From assembly GCA_026936325.1 (NCBI GenBank), contig JAPTHN010000015.1, positions 1,964,153 through 2,028,152 of the forward strand: DNA of 64,000 nucleotides. The letters are read 5' to 3'. The notes under the pieces were generated by a model. The model saw only the letters and a list, made by a program, of their open reading frames with translations. It did no database searches and was not told the DNA's origin. A program made the translations under genes and the position numbers. This stretch comes from Platynereis dumerilii. Its lineage: Eukaryota; Annelida; Polychaeta; Phyllodocida; Nereididae. Shown here one piece after another: positions 1-27,600 of the stretch (positions within the stretch are counted from its first letter, which is position 1; every line of letters starts with the position of its first letter).

Positions 1-113
1 TTCCAGTGCAATGACAGAAGACTACAAAGTGCAAAGAGATAGGCCTAGTAATGACAGTATATAATGGACAGGATAATTGAATTGTCACCCTTTCTACTTT
101 CTTTTTCCCAAAG
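1..113 (+). other. Intron end upstream of the M2-M3 exon
   Basis: Non-coding sequence ends in a pyrimidine tract and AG. It belongs to the intron upstream of the first visible Cys-loop exon. Confidence 0.7.
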
Positions 114-15033
<14,920 letters not shown>

Positions 15034-15643
15034 ATCATCACCATCATCCATTCTAACCTCGATCAGATACTTCTAGGCATTCTCATTGATGTAAATCTGT
15101 ATAGCTCAATGTGTATGTGGTTGCTATGTCTTTTTTGTGAGTGATGAATAGTTGAATGTTGAATCGGCTGTGGCTCAATGATATAGGGAGTCATTCCGTT
15201 TTTCTCATTTCAATAACTATTTTTATACTTCCAAATTGCAATTAACTGAATTCACTGAACGTACATTATATATAGGCTATTGAACAAAGAAACAAATGGA
15301 TTTTCTTGTTATACATTCTGCATTAAAAATTTAATGAAAGAAAAGGAAATCCGTCTTGTGGAGGTGTGAGGCATTTAAAAGGAAATTATTTGTTAAGATG
15401 AGGGCTTCATTTTTTAGTAATGTTTATAAATGTACAAATTCAGGAAAATTACAAGGACTTTGCGACAAAGAAAAGAAACCTACTTTTCACACTAAGAAAT
15501 TGACAGAAGCTTACAGGTTTTACATTTTATTCAACATTGTTATTACACAAACATTCTTAACTTAGACAACAATTGGAATATTTTATTTGTATATGAATAC
15601 TTGTATTTGTGATCATTGTTAACTAAAAATTATTGACAATAAA
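15034..15643 (+). other. Probable 3' UTR of the Cys-loop gene, with AATAAA
   Basis: About 600 bases after the stop contain no long open frame. AATAAA at 15638-15643 is followed by T/G-rich sequence, consistent with a polyadenylation site. The assignment rests on position and motif only. Confidence 0.5.
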
Positions 15644-17684
15644 CTGTTGACTTATTGTTGCATGGTTGTACCTTGTATATTGCATGATTGTGGTCAAACG
15701 CTACAAGTGCCTAATGAATTAAAACTTTCTTCCAAATGACCAACCGACTTCGAAGTATTTTGTATATATATATATTCAATAATTATTGGCTCGACGGAAA
15801 GAGGAAGACTGGTCTGACTGGCCTCATACAATGAAATCAGAAACAGTTTTATTTTTAAACCTTTTTAGTTTTAGAATTTACCTTCGAATGCATTCCGATT
15901 TAATGTTCCTTCATATTTCAATATTTGCCAGGTGTCAAAATTGAGTAAGGAAAATTCCACCATTTTTTGGTTCTTTGATTGCCAAATTTTCTCTAAAATT
16001 GAACAGGATATTCATTAAGCTTGTTGAAACCACGTTTGTTTGAAATAAAACACCAAAATTCAACAGCTTAGTTGAATTTTAAAATAAAATATTTGAGGAA
16101 AATAACCACAAAAGTACCAGCTTTGAATCCCAGGATTCTTGTGTTTCAGTTGCGAAAGCCAATTTTTTATTCTAAAGTTTCACTGTGATGCACACGTTTT
16201 ATTATAGAGTCATAACAGACTTTACAAAAACAAGTTTCCATTTTAAAATGATTTCCCTTTTACATTGTTCGATACAAACTTAGAAGAAAAAAAAAACCAA
16301 CCAACTGACACGAAAATCGTCTTTGCAATGAGACCAGTCTTCCACTTTTCACTCTTGTCACAGTCTTATAAACACACACACAATTAGGCCAAGAAGTAGT
16401 CTATAACTATGCATAATTGGCATCATGAAAATGAAAATACACAAACATCCCTTCTGATGAGGTACATTGTTCTCCTTGCCAATATAAATTTGGCACTGTA
16501 TCACATACATGTCTTCTGTACAATAAGTCAGTCTTGCAAATAAAGGTCCATGGAGGATTGGAGGTACAATAAAGTACCATATTTCCAGTTCAGTACTTGA
16601 CATAATTACAGTAATGATTTGCATGGAAGACACAATATCATAAACTCACAAAATAAGTCATTCATACTTTTAAGTCCAAGAAACACAAGTGATTACTTTA
16701 ATGATCAGAATGAGACGATTTGCAGAGGCTGGTAGTGGTATCACACATATCCCTCAGTGACAAATCAACCTCCAATTTCACTTGATTCCATCCCTGTAAG
16801 CTTTCTTCTGTGCAACATACATACCAAAATCCAAGCAACATTAAATATCATTCAACAAACATTTACTCAAAAACATTTTCACATCAGTAATGAACACAAA
16901 CTCACATAAAACTACAGATAACTAATACTGGATCAAGTTCTGAACGATAGAATGTCATTGTTGAAAAATCGTAAATTGTATTTCCATAATATTAAGTAAT
17001 GCATGATCATGAGGTATAATACTTATTGTCTTCATTGCTTCCTCTATTGGCAAGTATACTATTTTCGACTATAATAACCTTGAAATAATCCTGAATAAAT
17101 TGACATGGTATTCATAAATTATGTTTATATCCGCAGTTCATTGAATGTCTAAAAAGTTTTGCAAATATCAAAATCAAATTGGAAGCACATAACTTGCAGT
17201 CAATTATAATATTATCAGTCAACACGAAATGTATATAATCTTGAAAATTCCAACATGTGGTGTCTTGTCAAATCAATGGGAGAAGATGAGTCTTAAATTC
17301 TTCCCTTTTGTGCTCCTAATCCAGGCTATTGTGTTTTCACTTAGAACTCAGACATTCTGAGAACTCCAGGTCATGTCGTACGTATCATCCTAATTTTGCC
17401 CAAAGGTAGGTCTTACAGCTGAAACATTTGAATAAATCATCAAATATCGTGTGTAGGCCTTTTTGCAGCAAATCTCAAAGAGACGCTGTCCACCAGGGTA
17501 TGTGAAATGGTTATTTTTACAACCCTGTCTGTAATTGTATGAGGCAAGACCACAGCTCACCAAGAAGTCCATCTTCTGACACTATACCAGCTATCAGCAA
17601 GAGGTACCTGAAATAACGAAGTCATAAAGATTTTAAAAGTCAATGTAAAAGTCTGAACATTTGATTCACCGTGAAAGGATCATT

Positions 17685-18231
17685 ATAAACAGTTCAACAA
17701 AAGTATGTCCCCCTTAAAATAAACTTGAATATCTAAAGATTCCTTCTCCTATTTTTATGAAAGTTGAATTGAATTATAGGCCTGTATATCGACCCTAAAT
17801 GTGTGTATTTGTAGTTAAGTGGCATTATTCCTGGCTGAGCCAGCAGCCTTCGAGTGAGCCTACCGTTGTTTTCAAAAATCTGTGACTTTTCCAATGGATA
17901 TGAACAATTTGACCAAGCGAGGGAGTCACCAGCTGGGGCATACTTCATCGGGATACTGGAGAAAATTTGTTTCTCAACCATATTTAGTGGACAATTGAGG
18001 TCTTCTTTTGTAACCTTTTCACAGTCGAAACTTCAACTTTTTTAAAAGAGGGGTATGTGCACTCTGGGTCTGCTGGCTCAGACAAAAATGGAGCAATCAA
18101 GCTAAAATTACATAGACATAATGTCAATATGCAGGCCTACAAATATGATAACTTTAATAGAAATTGGAAAAGAGGCCTTTGAGATATTCAAGTTTTTGTA
18201 AAGGGGGACTTATTTTTGTTGAACCGTTTAT
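17685..18231. mobile_element. ~545-bp MITE with ~50-bp inverted ends (family H)
   Basis: The left end AAACAGTTCAACAAAAGTAT and GTCCCCCTT...GAATATCT is the inverse of the right end AGATATTCAAG...AAGGGGGAC and TTTTTGTTGAACCGTTT. A flanking TA on each side is possible. No coding potential. It lies in the presumed 3' UTR of the glutamate receptor. Confidence 0.75.
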
Positions 18232-18463
18232 ATATTCTGACATTATTTCTGAAAGTAGCTCAAATTCAAAAAGGAATACATTTGGGGTAAATAGTAGCAT
18301 AGGCCTAATTACAAATCAAGGAGTTTACAAGCTGGCAAGATCCACATATATACCACTCATTAATATATCATTCATTATAAAAATCTCCCTGATCTCTCTT
18401 TGAAAGGCTCACCCCTCACCCACTTTCAGCAGGCATATGGAGTTGAGTTAGCCCTTTAGACAA

Positions 18464-18484
18464 ATATATATATATATATATATA
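18464..18484. repeat. Short (AT)n microsatellite downstream of the iGluR stop
   Basis: About ten alternating AT/TA units lie some 80 bases downstream of the receptor stop. A similar A/T run lies in intron 8 at about 24650-24672. Confidence 0.85.
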
Positions 18485-18566
18485 AGACTTTACATTAGTT
18501 AGTGAGACACCATACTGGCAAAAATATCATTCACAACCAACCATAATCTTTGGAGTACTTTTCCTG

Positions 18567-18647
18567 TCATTTGAAGCTGAATACACTCATCGTATTGCTG
18601 TTCTTGCCGTTTGTGGAAGTCTCAACGTTTGAAGGAGCATCCCGATT
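18567..18647 (-). CDS. iGluR exon 11: C-terminal tail and stop
   Basis: Acceptor CTCCTTTTGCAG in the right phase; 26 codons, NRDAPSNVETSTNGKNSN then TMSVFSFK, then TGA. It was chosen by phase, strong acceptor, and polar Ser/Thr/Asn-rich composition expected for a cytoplasmic tail. If it is not used, the protein would end three codons into the previous intron (VSR, stop). Confidence 0.7.
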   Translation of the reverse strand, partial: NRDAPSNVETSTNGKNSNTMSVFSFK

Positions 18648-21600
18648 CTGCAAAAGGAGACAAAAATGAGGTATCGGCAAGGACAAAGTTTTCTAAATGA
18701 ATTGAATACGTTGGCAAATGTTGGACAAAGGCTCCACATGCTCCAAATTTCAAGGTATTGGGTAAGTTATATAGATATTTGCTCAAAATCATTCACAGAG
18801 CTCTATCAAATTGAGAAGGTAAATGAAAATTCAGTAAAATATTACACTGTGTACTGTTTGCTCCATGCAAAGCGACCTAGTTAATCAAAAAATCTTAAAT
18901 TTTGTATAGGAAACAAATGTATTTACAATATAACAAAGCCAGTATGCTGTATTTAAGTGCAAGCATCTTGATGCGAACTTACAAGCGTTTTAAAAATATT
19001 TAGCAATAAAAAGATTTTGTTATTCCAGTAAAAAATTCACTAAAACTGCCAAATATCCCCGCAAACTTAACAGATTGATTTCTAATTTTTTATGTGTATT
19101 ACTTTTACTGTAAGACAGCATACTGGCAGCATGGCAAAGTTTGTTGTTTGCTCTTTATATGAGAACTGGCAAAATGTAAACAAAAAAAAATCCTTAATTA
19201 GGTCACTTGGCTGGTACACAGTGATTATGAGAGAGGCTTCCTCAGAAAGCACTGTAAGTCATGTGGTCAAAGACAATTGATCTACAATTATTTCTGAACG
19301 TCGGTGTGTGACTAATAATGGTTGGTCCTTCGGGTATGCTATCAATGAAAACTATATAGTCAGGCATCAGATGAAAATGAAACTCAAAGAAACCTATAAC
19401 ATGTGCATTAAAAAGGAATTAGACTTTAAAGCAAACAAAAATATATAAAGAATGTCTTTTTTGGTAAGCCGAAAATGGTACTGCTGTATAAGAATTTTAA
19501 TGCATTTGGATTTTTTAATAATTGGAAATAAAAGTAAAGCTGGGCAAGTATAGGCTACATGTGGTAAAGCCTTTCATTCATTTGGCATATTAGCTAATAT
19601 TCCACCACCCTGTATACTCACTCTGGGCTCTGAGCAGTCAGTACAGCTCATGAGATTGTAAGGCTGAAATATTTTGCAATTCTGTAAGTTTTCATTGAAG
19701 ACCCATCAGTAAATATAGGCTACATTCATACATTGTAAATGATAATCCTTTCATTCAGTTCAAAAATATTTACTAAGTTGAGTTACTTTCATCCTAGACA
19801 AATATGATCAGTTGTCTTTTTAAATAGCATTGGCGTCTGAAACTTCAAAATGTTTTGTATGCCACTCAAGAATATAAAAAATCTTGCAATCACACTACCA
19901 AACATTGCAAATCAGACTCAGACATGATCTATACTGAATCAGACAGTCAACTTTGAACTTTTAACTCCAGGGAAAGTTATACTAATCTCAGGAATTGAAG
20001 GTCAAGGGCATACAATACAAATTGCAATACATGTTAGTAATTAATGGTTAGTATGAGAGCCAACATGCTGGTCATAACTAAATAAGATAATTATGACATC
20101 TCTGTTTTTAATGAGAAGATGCATACCCTCATCCTGACCACTAATTGAGCTTTCAGCTGAGCTTTGTCGTGTCCAGAGGCCAGTAGGTCACTGTAGTTAA
20201 TAGTTACTTACTACTAACCCTAATGGTTGACCACAAATTAATGTATGGCATAAATAGATGACCATAATAAATATATGACCCCCATGACATGAAGAGTGGC
20301 CAGGCAGGAAGCAATCACCATTATCTGGGCTCCTCGTTTGTTCTGCTAATGTTCTGACTGCATAAAGGCAATCTGGTGTGATTTGGACTCAAGTGTTTGG
20401 CAAGCTCAGCTCCCTGTCCCCAAAACATCACACAAGTGGCACAATACAAAAACATTTATCACCAACAATTCACAGAGACAATGTTACAATTGGATGCTAA
20501 CTGTGGTTTTGTGGTTGTGGTTACACAGTATACATCACCACCTTTCCCAATGAAATTAAATTCTACAACAACACAAGGAGCAATTTTGCATCTCACAGCT
20601 CTGAACAAAATCAACCAGAAATGCTGCGCTTGAAAAAGTTTACCAATTATTTCCTGACTGGAACCCTGATGACACAATGTAGTATCTAATATCTTTTAAC
20701 AACACAACCATATCTTAATTAATTAGTATTTATCTAATAAACGAATGAGGAGGATAGGCTATGATGATTAACTCAGTTTGTAGCCCACTGTCACTGAAAC
20801 ACCAGTTTCCAGTTCCCCCGTGGCCTAATGGTCAAGACTGCTTGTCCGCTGGCTTTGAGGGCGTGGGTTCAAATCTCACCCCAGGAACTCACTTTAGTCC
20901 GAGCCCATGGAACATTAAATGGAGATGGGTTTAACCAAGTATTCTCTGCTGGGGCAACTGAGAGACCCTGGGAATCCCTGAATTAATAGAGTATGTTCCA
21001 GACTCCCAGTCTTCTCATCTCATCATCAGGCGGCGTTCACCAAAAAATAAAAAGTGCAGCTCCCTCCACAAAGATGGTGGTTGAGCTGCCCCAGCTGATC
21101 CAGGGTACACCAGCACAACACAAGTCAAGTTGAGGGTCTTTGGTATGATTACCTCTTTGGCCAAGTGACCTGTAGAGCACTTTAATCATCCTAAGCCTCA
21201 TTGCTGTGTCCTCCAGTCCAAATTAGCTTACCAAGTGCATAAATACATGGTGTAAAGCCCCAATCATCCATCCATCCATCTAATAAACTAGCTATTGGTA
21301 GCTATCTGTCTGTCTATCTACTCACCCTTTTCTTTCCGAGCAGTCTACAGACGGCTACATCACAGAAACAGGCAAGAATTGCCACCCCGACCCCTGCCAG
21401 TAAAACGAAGAAGATCCCAGCAACATTCTCCAGTTGCAATTCTGTGGTTTCTGACGTCATAGGTTTGGAGAAGTCTGGGCAGTCACTTTCACCCCACCAT
21501 CTGCAAAAATTAAAATCTTGATAACATCTTTTTATTTCACAGGGTAGGGGAGAGTGGGGCATAACCACCCCCCTAAGACAAAATGTCTTGTGAAATTGTA

Positions 21601-24600
21601 ATGACCAACACAATCAAGAACTTCTGCTGGCAGTATGACACACTCTTAGGGTACAATCATATGCCCTACCGTCACCATCAAATGACTCTCCCTTTTAGCA
21701 CAGGGATATAAAATAGTTTTTGGTACCAGGTGGGTGATTATGCCCCATGCTCGGGGCATAACCACCCACCTCATGGGGCATATCCAACACCCCAAGTTAC
21801 TACGACACAAAAAGCAGAGGACTTCCATATGTGGTCGAAGGATACTTTGTCCTGTTCTGATGCAATTGCAGGTGCACTTGACTTGGAAAATATCAACAGT
21901 ATCTGTGTCCTCACTTTTGCTGTGGTAATGATTTTTGATATATTTCTCTGCCTCCAATAACGATCTTCACATTTTTCAGACAACCAAAATAACGTAATCT
22001 ATGTTACCCCCGGCCAATTTTTTCACACATTTACAGTACATTTTCTGATATAGCCCTTCTGTTCCTATCACTCCCTTATGGTATTTTTTCCGGGGCTGGT
22101 GGTTATGCCCCATGTTGGGGTAAAACCATTACAACCCCTATTATCACTCATGACGTAATTTAATGGCAGTTAAATCCCATTTGAAAATTAATAGGTATAT
22201 GAACCAACACAATGCCTATCACCAGTCCCTTGCATCTCCTTTATGTTAAATGTCATCAAACATACCGTCAAACGTAAAAATAAGATGAAATCGCTTAAAT
22301 CTAAACAAACCGAGCTGGCAAGTTTGGTTCTGCCATTCGCCTGAACGCCATTCCATTAAAATGGTGTCTGACAGAAGTTAAATCGCTTCCACTAACAATA
22401 TTTTCACTAAGTGGCACCAACTCCCTGGAACCACTGGTGGGTGGTTATGCCCCGAGGGGTGGTTATGCCCCACTCTCCCCTAAGTAATACAGGTGAGTAT
22501 TTCCATGAGATTACTTTTGGCTGTCTGATTCTGAGAAGGTTGGTGATCTTTCACATCATTGAAAATGAAGTCCAGTTGTCACAGGGTGAATAAGACAACA
22601 AGTGAGTTGGTAACACCATTGAAGAGTGATATGAATCATTCACAGACATAAGCTTACAGCATGGTAAGAGTAATTTTTAAATACAAGTTAATCAGTTTGA
22701 GTAAGAGGCTGGAACTATAGCATCCAATAACAAATGCCAGTTTTTGTGTATTTTTTGTGTTGAGCACAGTCATCTGACTTATAAATTACTGGAGCTGAAT
22801 CTTCCACTTGCATCCTATTACTGACTATTAGCCAACAGGATCCTCAAGTGGTTTAGCCCATGGCTGCTTTTACCAGTGCATTATAAACAGTTTTCTTGAG
22901 TATTAGTTTTACCCACCTGTGCTCCAAGGTATTGATAATGCCCGCGTCGGCCATCTTGAGAATGACGAGAGAGAGTTCGTCTAAGTAGGAAGCCCCAGGA
23001 GGGAGGGCCATGCCAAAACCCTTGGGGTCAAATGGCTGCCCTATCTCTGTGACGTCACAGTCTACAGCAGCCATGTATGACGTCACTGAATTATCCCACA
23101 GAAAAGCGTAATCCCCTTCTGCCACTTTTTTTAGTCCCTCCTCCGTCGTGTTGACCATGGCGTCTGGAAACAGTTCCGACATGGCCACCCACATTTTTCT
23201 GAAGGGCTCCACTTCAGAGTGTTTGAAAAAACTCATCACCCCACTGTTCCTCACAGTGCCATACTTAATTTTTGTCTGGTCTACTAAATCTGCCACACTA
23301 TTGATGGGCGGGTAGATCCGCTTGACTGTCAAGAAGGCTGCTAAGTTAGCAGTGTAGGTTGAGATAAGGATAAGGGCAAAGAACCACCACGCACTTGTGA
23401 GAATACGACCCGCCACTGTGACAGGGGTGGACTCTGTACTGCCTGATATCAAGGAGCCCAAGATAAACCAGGCGCTCTCTTGAGCGTTCAACTTGGGGAA
23501 ATCTGTGCGACACGCGGTCGAGTAATATTCAAACACAAACAAGATGGCCGCCACCGTCACAGCCGCAATGAAGATGCAAATCCAGACTTTAGAATCCAGG
23601 GGGCGCATGAACTGGAAGTACCACGACTGAGATTCTGGAGTTTTCATGAGAATTGTGATGCCTCTCGTTTTAAATGGTTTTGTGAAATCCACGACTTTCT
23701 CTCTGGCCGCATTTATGCTGAGGGGTGCCATGGACATCGTTGCATTCTGAAACAACACAGACGTGATAAACATGGAATGCTATCTCAACAACTGCTGCAA
23801 AGCTTCAAGGCAGACAAATAAAGGTCAAATCATAGCAATAAACAAAGTTAAAAGTAAAGTTGCAAAATGCTATTTCCAGGTCATTATGCACAAGCTATCA
23901 ATCTTGATGTTGGGAGAACCAATCAGAGTTCTAAGTAAACGGTAATCGCCAAGAATATGGAGTTTATCGCTGTGAAATACTGGCTTGTGATTGGGTGACA
24001 GACTGACAGAGGTGTCAAATGGTATAAGTCATGCATATATGAAAGAATCAGGACATTATTTAATTCAAACACAGACAGTTGTTTTCTAAGCCTACTTTCT
24101 GGAAGCATTTTAAACCAGACACAACTCACCCCAGACAGGACCTCTCCAATCATGCCATTCCACTCCCCAGTCGGCATTTCCACCCCAAAGTTGCCATCAG
24201 GAACCACATAAATCTCGTACTGGAAATTCAGCGTTTCTGAAATTTTATCCATCATGTCCACCGCAAACCCGTAGAATTTGTCATTGCCATCCCGCTGTTC
24301 GTGGTCCTCCTTCAGCATGGCAAATGGTTTTTCCTAAAAACATTTAAAAAATAATTAAAGAACATTCAGACTCAAATGAATTTGAACTTTTTTCTGGAAT
24401 TCGGTGAAGAACATTAAATATGCAACAATAAAAGTCGAATGAATTGGAAGTTTTATGAAGAATTTGGTTGAGAAATATGGATCAACTTTAAAAGTACACT
24501 GACAGATATAACCTTCTCGCCAAACCTGCTCAGTAGAATGGGTAAATGGCATAGAAATACATAGAACGGACATGAGGCTCTAGCAGATGAAGAAACCAAA

Positions 24601-27600
24601 ACCACCATCTTGGAACCACAGGGGCCCTTGAACAAAGATTATGAAGCATATATATATATATATATATATTTATATACATATATAGTCCAAAACAACTTGG
24701 TTCAGAAGCCCCTGTGGTAACAATGGCATCATGTCACGTCACAATCTGCTGTGTCATGTCTCAGGGCAGTTCCGATATGGGAGATTTGGTGACCTCAATT
24801 TCGAGGTGGCATCATACAGCCTCACGTTCGTTCTATGGATTTCTATGGTAAATGATCATTCTAATTTTGGTAATTACTATTCTGTCCTTGATAGGGTAAC
24901 CTCTTAAAACTACTTCAGTGAAACAAGACAATAAAGGTCATGACCTCTGTTTTGTCTGTCAGGACGACTTTCATGCACCAAAACTGGTATACATGTACAA
25001 CAATGTAGACGGTCACTGAAGTAGAGTGCTGGTCAGCTAATGACCTTAAGACAACCTGAAGGCTAATAACAAAGAAACCCAAAATAGTTGTTCAGTGAGA
25101 CAGTTGAACACAATGACACCGCTGTCACAAATGGAGAGAGAACAAGCCCCTTTGCCATTGGGGTGTTGCAGGTTGGGTGTCTCAAAGGCAAGTTGCCCGT
25201 CATTGTAAAGTTGGCAAAGCATGTATGACAAGTTCTGGCAAGCCATCAAAGGGTCAGAGTAAACAAATGATTAATTTTGGCCAGGCCAGCTAATATAAAA
25301 GATGACAAGCCAAGTTCACAACAACCCATTCATGTCTTTAAACTAGTGGGTGATAAGTTTTTAAAAGTTCATCTGTTTATCAGTGATGGACCAGAATGAA
25401 TTTGAAAACAGGGATATACTATACAGTTCATGAGATAATTATTTTAATATTTCCGGAAATGTTTAGTATTTTCCTGATAGGCACAAATATATGATTTGTC
25501 TCTTACCAAAATGAGGATGCACAGATATATAGGCTATATCTTTTGAACGCATATCTGTTAATCAAAGGCTCTTGCAATTTTGCTATCGTTTACAAGGGTA
25601 ACATCTCATGAGAATGAGAACTGCCACGAGATATGGCTCGTACTTCACATGATATGAATCTTTGCATGCCAAATTGTACACTAGCTGCATTTCGTGATGT
25701 TTATGTCTGAGTAGTGAGCAATCTAAGCTTGCATGCATATTGTGGGGTACACCATTGAAGTTGAGTTGGGAGAACACAAAGACAAAAAAAAAGACTTAAT
25801 TGGCAATGAAACAAAAATGTATCTTTTATTGCCAAGAATAAGTGATGGAGAAAATGAATCCATTTTGAATTTTTTTTTGTCTATTGCAACAAAAGCTTCC
25901 AATTATATTGGCTTTGTTTGGGGATAACAATACAGTTATTGAAATTGATTCAATGCATTGTCATTCACATAAAATAATGTTCGATAGATATGAGTACAAT
26001 GCATTACTTAAATGTTGTGCTTAATTCTTCTTTTAGACTGAAGTCGAGCTAATGTCATGCCGAAGTCGAGTTAACGTCATGCCGAAGTCGAGCTAATGTC
26101 ATGCCATCCTTGTTTGTACACTGTACAGTCAGGGTGTCCAATGTGCACATCTTTGTTGCAGCAACGTTGTGACAGTGTCGTCATGTTTGTGAAAATTACG
26201 CAGAAGGAAAATATACTTACTAGTATTGTGACGACCCTGACAATGTCGCTGTGGAATGGATGGTCATCCCCTGCCTCTTGTACCATCCTCCGAAGATCCA
26301 GTTTCTCTCTGAACATTGCCGGTTCACTCACCCAGCCTCCAATCTATAATGTGAAGAATGTTCGAAAAGATAATTGGTATACCTGCATTGTAAGTAATAG
26401 TACTAATACGATTTACAGCCATGATGAGCATTTAAGCCACCTCAGGGGAGTGTATAGGGCTATATATATTGGAGTCCTCTTAAGGCTATTTTATCTGCTA
26501 ACAAGGGTTTATTGATGAGCTGAGAGACAGAAGAAGTGTTTGAAGTAGCTCTTCTAGTTTGAAAAGTATTAAGAAATTATGAGACATTTCATCGAACTTT
26601 AGGAATCAAGGTATCGGCCTGAACTTCTAAATATTTCAAACTCACATCAACAAAACCAGTTCCATTGAAATTGTAAATATCCATTGTGAAGTTCCTTCGC
26701 CGTCCGTTGTCATGAAACTGGAGACCTCCGGTCAGCATTTCTTCGTCTGTCATTTGCACCTGAAAGATGTTGAAAATACCATCTCAGCCCATTGGCAGGA
26801 AAAAGGTAAGGCATCTTTTGTCATAAGTTGTTCATCATTCATGATGATTTAAAAAACATATCATGCAATGTAGTTAGTTCCAGGAAGGAGATGACAGAAT
26901 GATGCTACCTCAACATGTAAATATGTATTACAATTTCAAAAATATTGATGTTGTTCTTACAGTCACTTCAAAATTACATTTCCAAAATCATAGTTTACTA
27001 GAAAAATGATTCAGAAGTATTTTTAGATTTTACAGTGATATGATATAAATAACCATGTTGCTTCTTCCAGTGTAACATACTGCTCCTGTGGGCCTGATGG
27101 CTAAAGGGAGATAATAATTTTAAAATAATCAATTCCAAGTCCTATTGGAGGCCAAAAGGGAACCCTCACCTCTCTTCTTGCCCGGTGATTGTATTGCAGA
27201 TTTACAGATTTATGAGTTTGATACTTTGAGTGCACTATTTAGAAGCAAATTGTAGTTGCTTGCCCTGCTATATATCTCCTAATGGTTAACTATACCAAGG
27301 CCCTTGCTTTTGAGCTACATTTCCACTTCCCTGTGGGTGGGGACCAGGAGGTACCTGTACCCCTCTCAATCACGACTGACAGAAGAAAACAAAAACAACT
27401 TTAACATTTTCCCAGAAGATAATTCCCACCCTCCCCCAAGCACCAATATCCTTCTGCACCCACCTCTCATCCGGAGGCAAGTATAAAGTCCCACCAACAG
27501 CATCATAGCCCATCATAGGTGCATCCTCCCACCAGCATTCCCTGCCAGTTTCCCTGCCATTTTCCAGACATAACATACACCATCATGCCAGTTTACTTAA

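Larger units (their letters stand above)
15644..18566. other. Gap between convergent 3' ends; probably receptor 3' UTR plus a MITE
   Basis: No exon is supported here on either strand. It separates the polyadenylation signal of the Cys-loop gene from the receptor stop at 18567, so part should be the receptor 3' UTR. A minus-strand AATAAA lies at 16198-16203. The MITE at 17685-18231 interrupts the region. Confidence 0.5.

Noticed and set aside
77-113. ATG at 77 as the start of the channel gene
   Set aside because: It lies in the intron before a good acceptor; the protein clearly begins far upstream with an extracellular domain.
20821-20886. Functional tRNA gene
   Set aside because: The A and B boxes belong to a SINE head; the body and a second related copy follow, and the cloverleaf is imperfect.
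22853-22916. Continuation of the large iGluR exon to the stop at 22853
   Set aside because: It crosses a GTGGGT donor; the conserved WWGESDC follows only after splicing to 21500.
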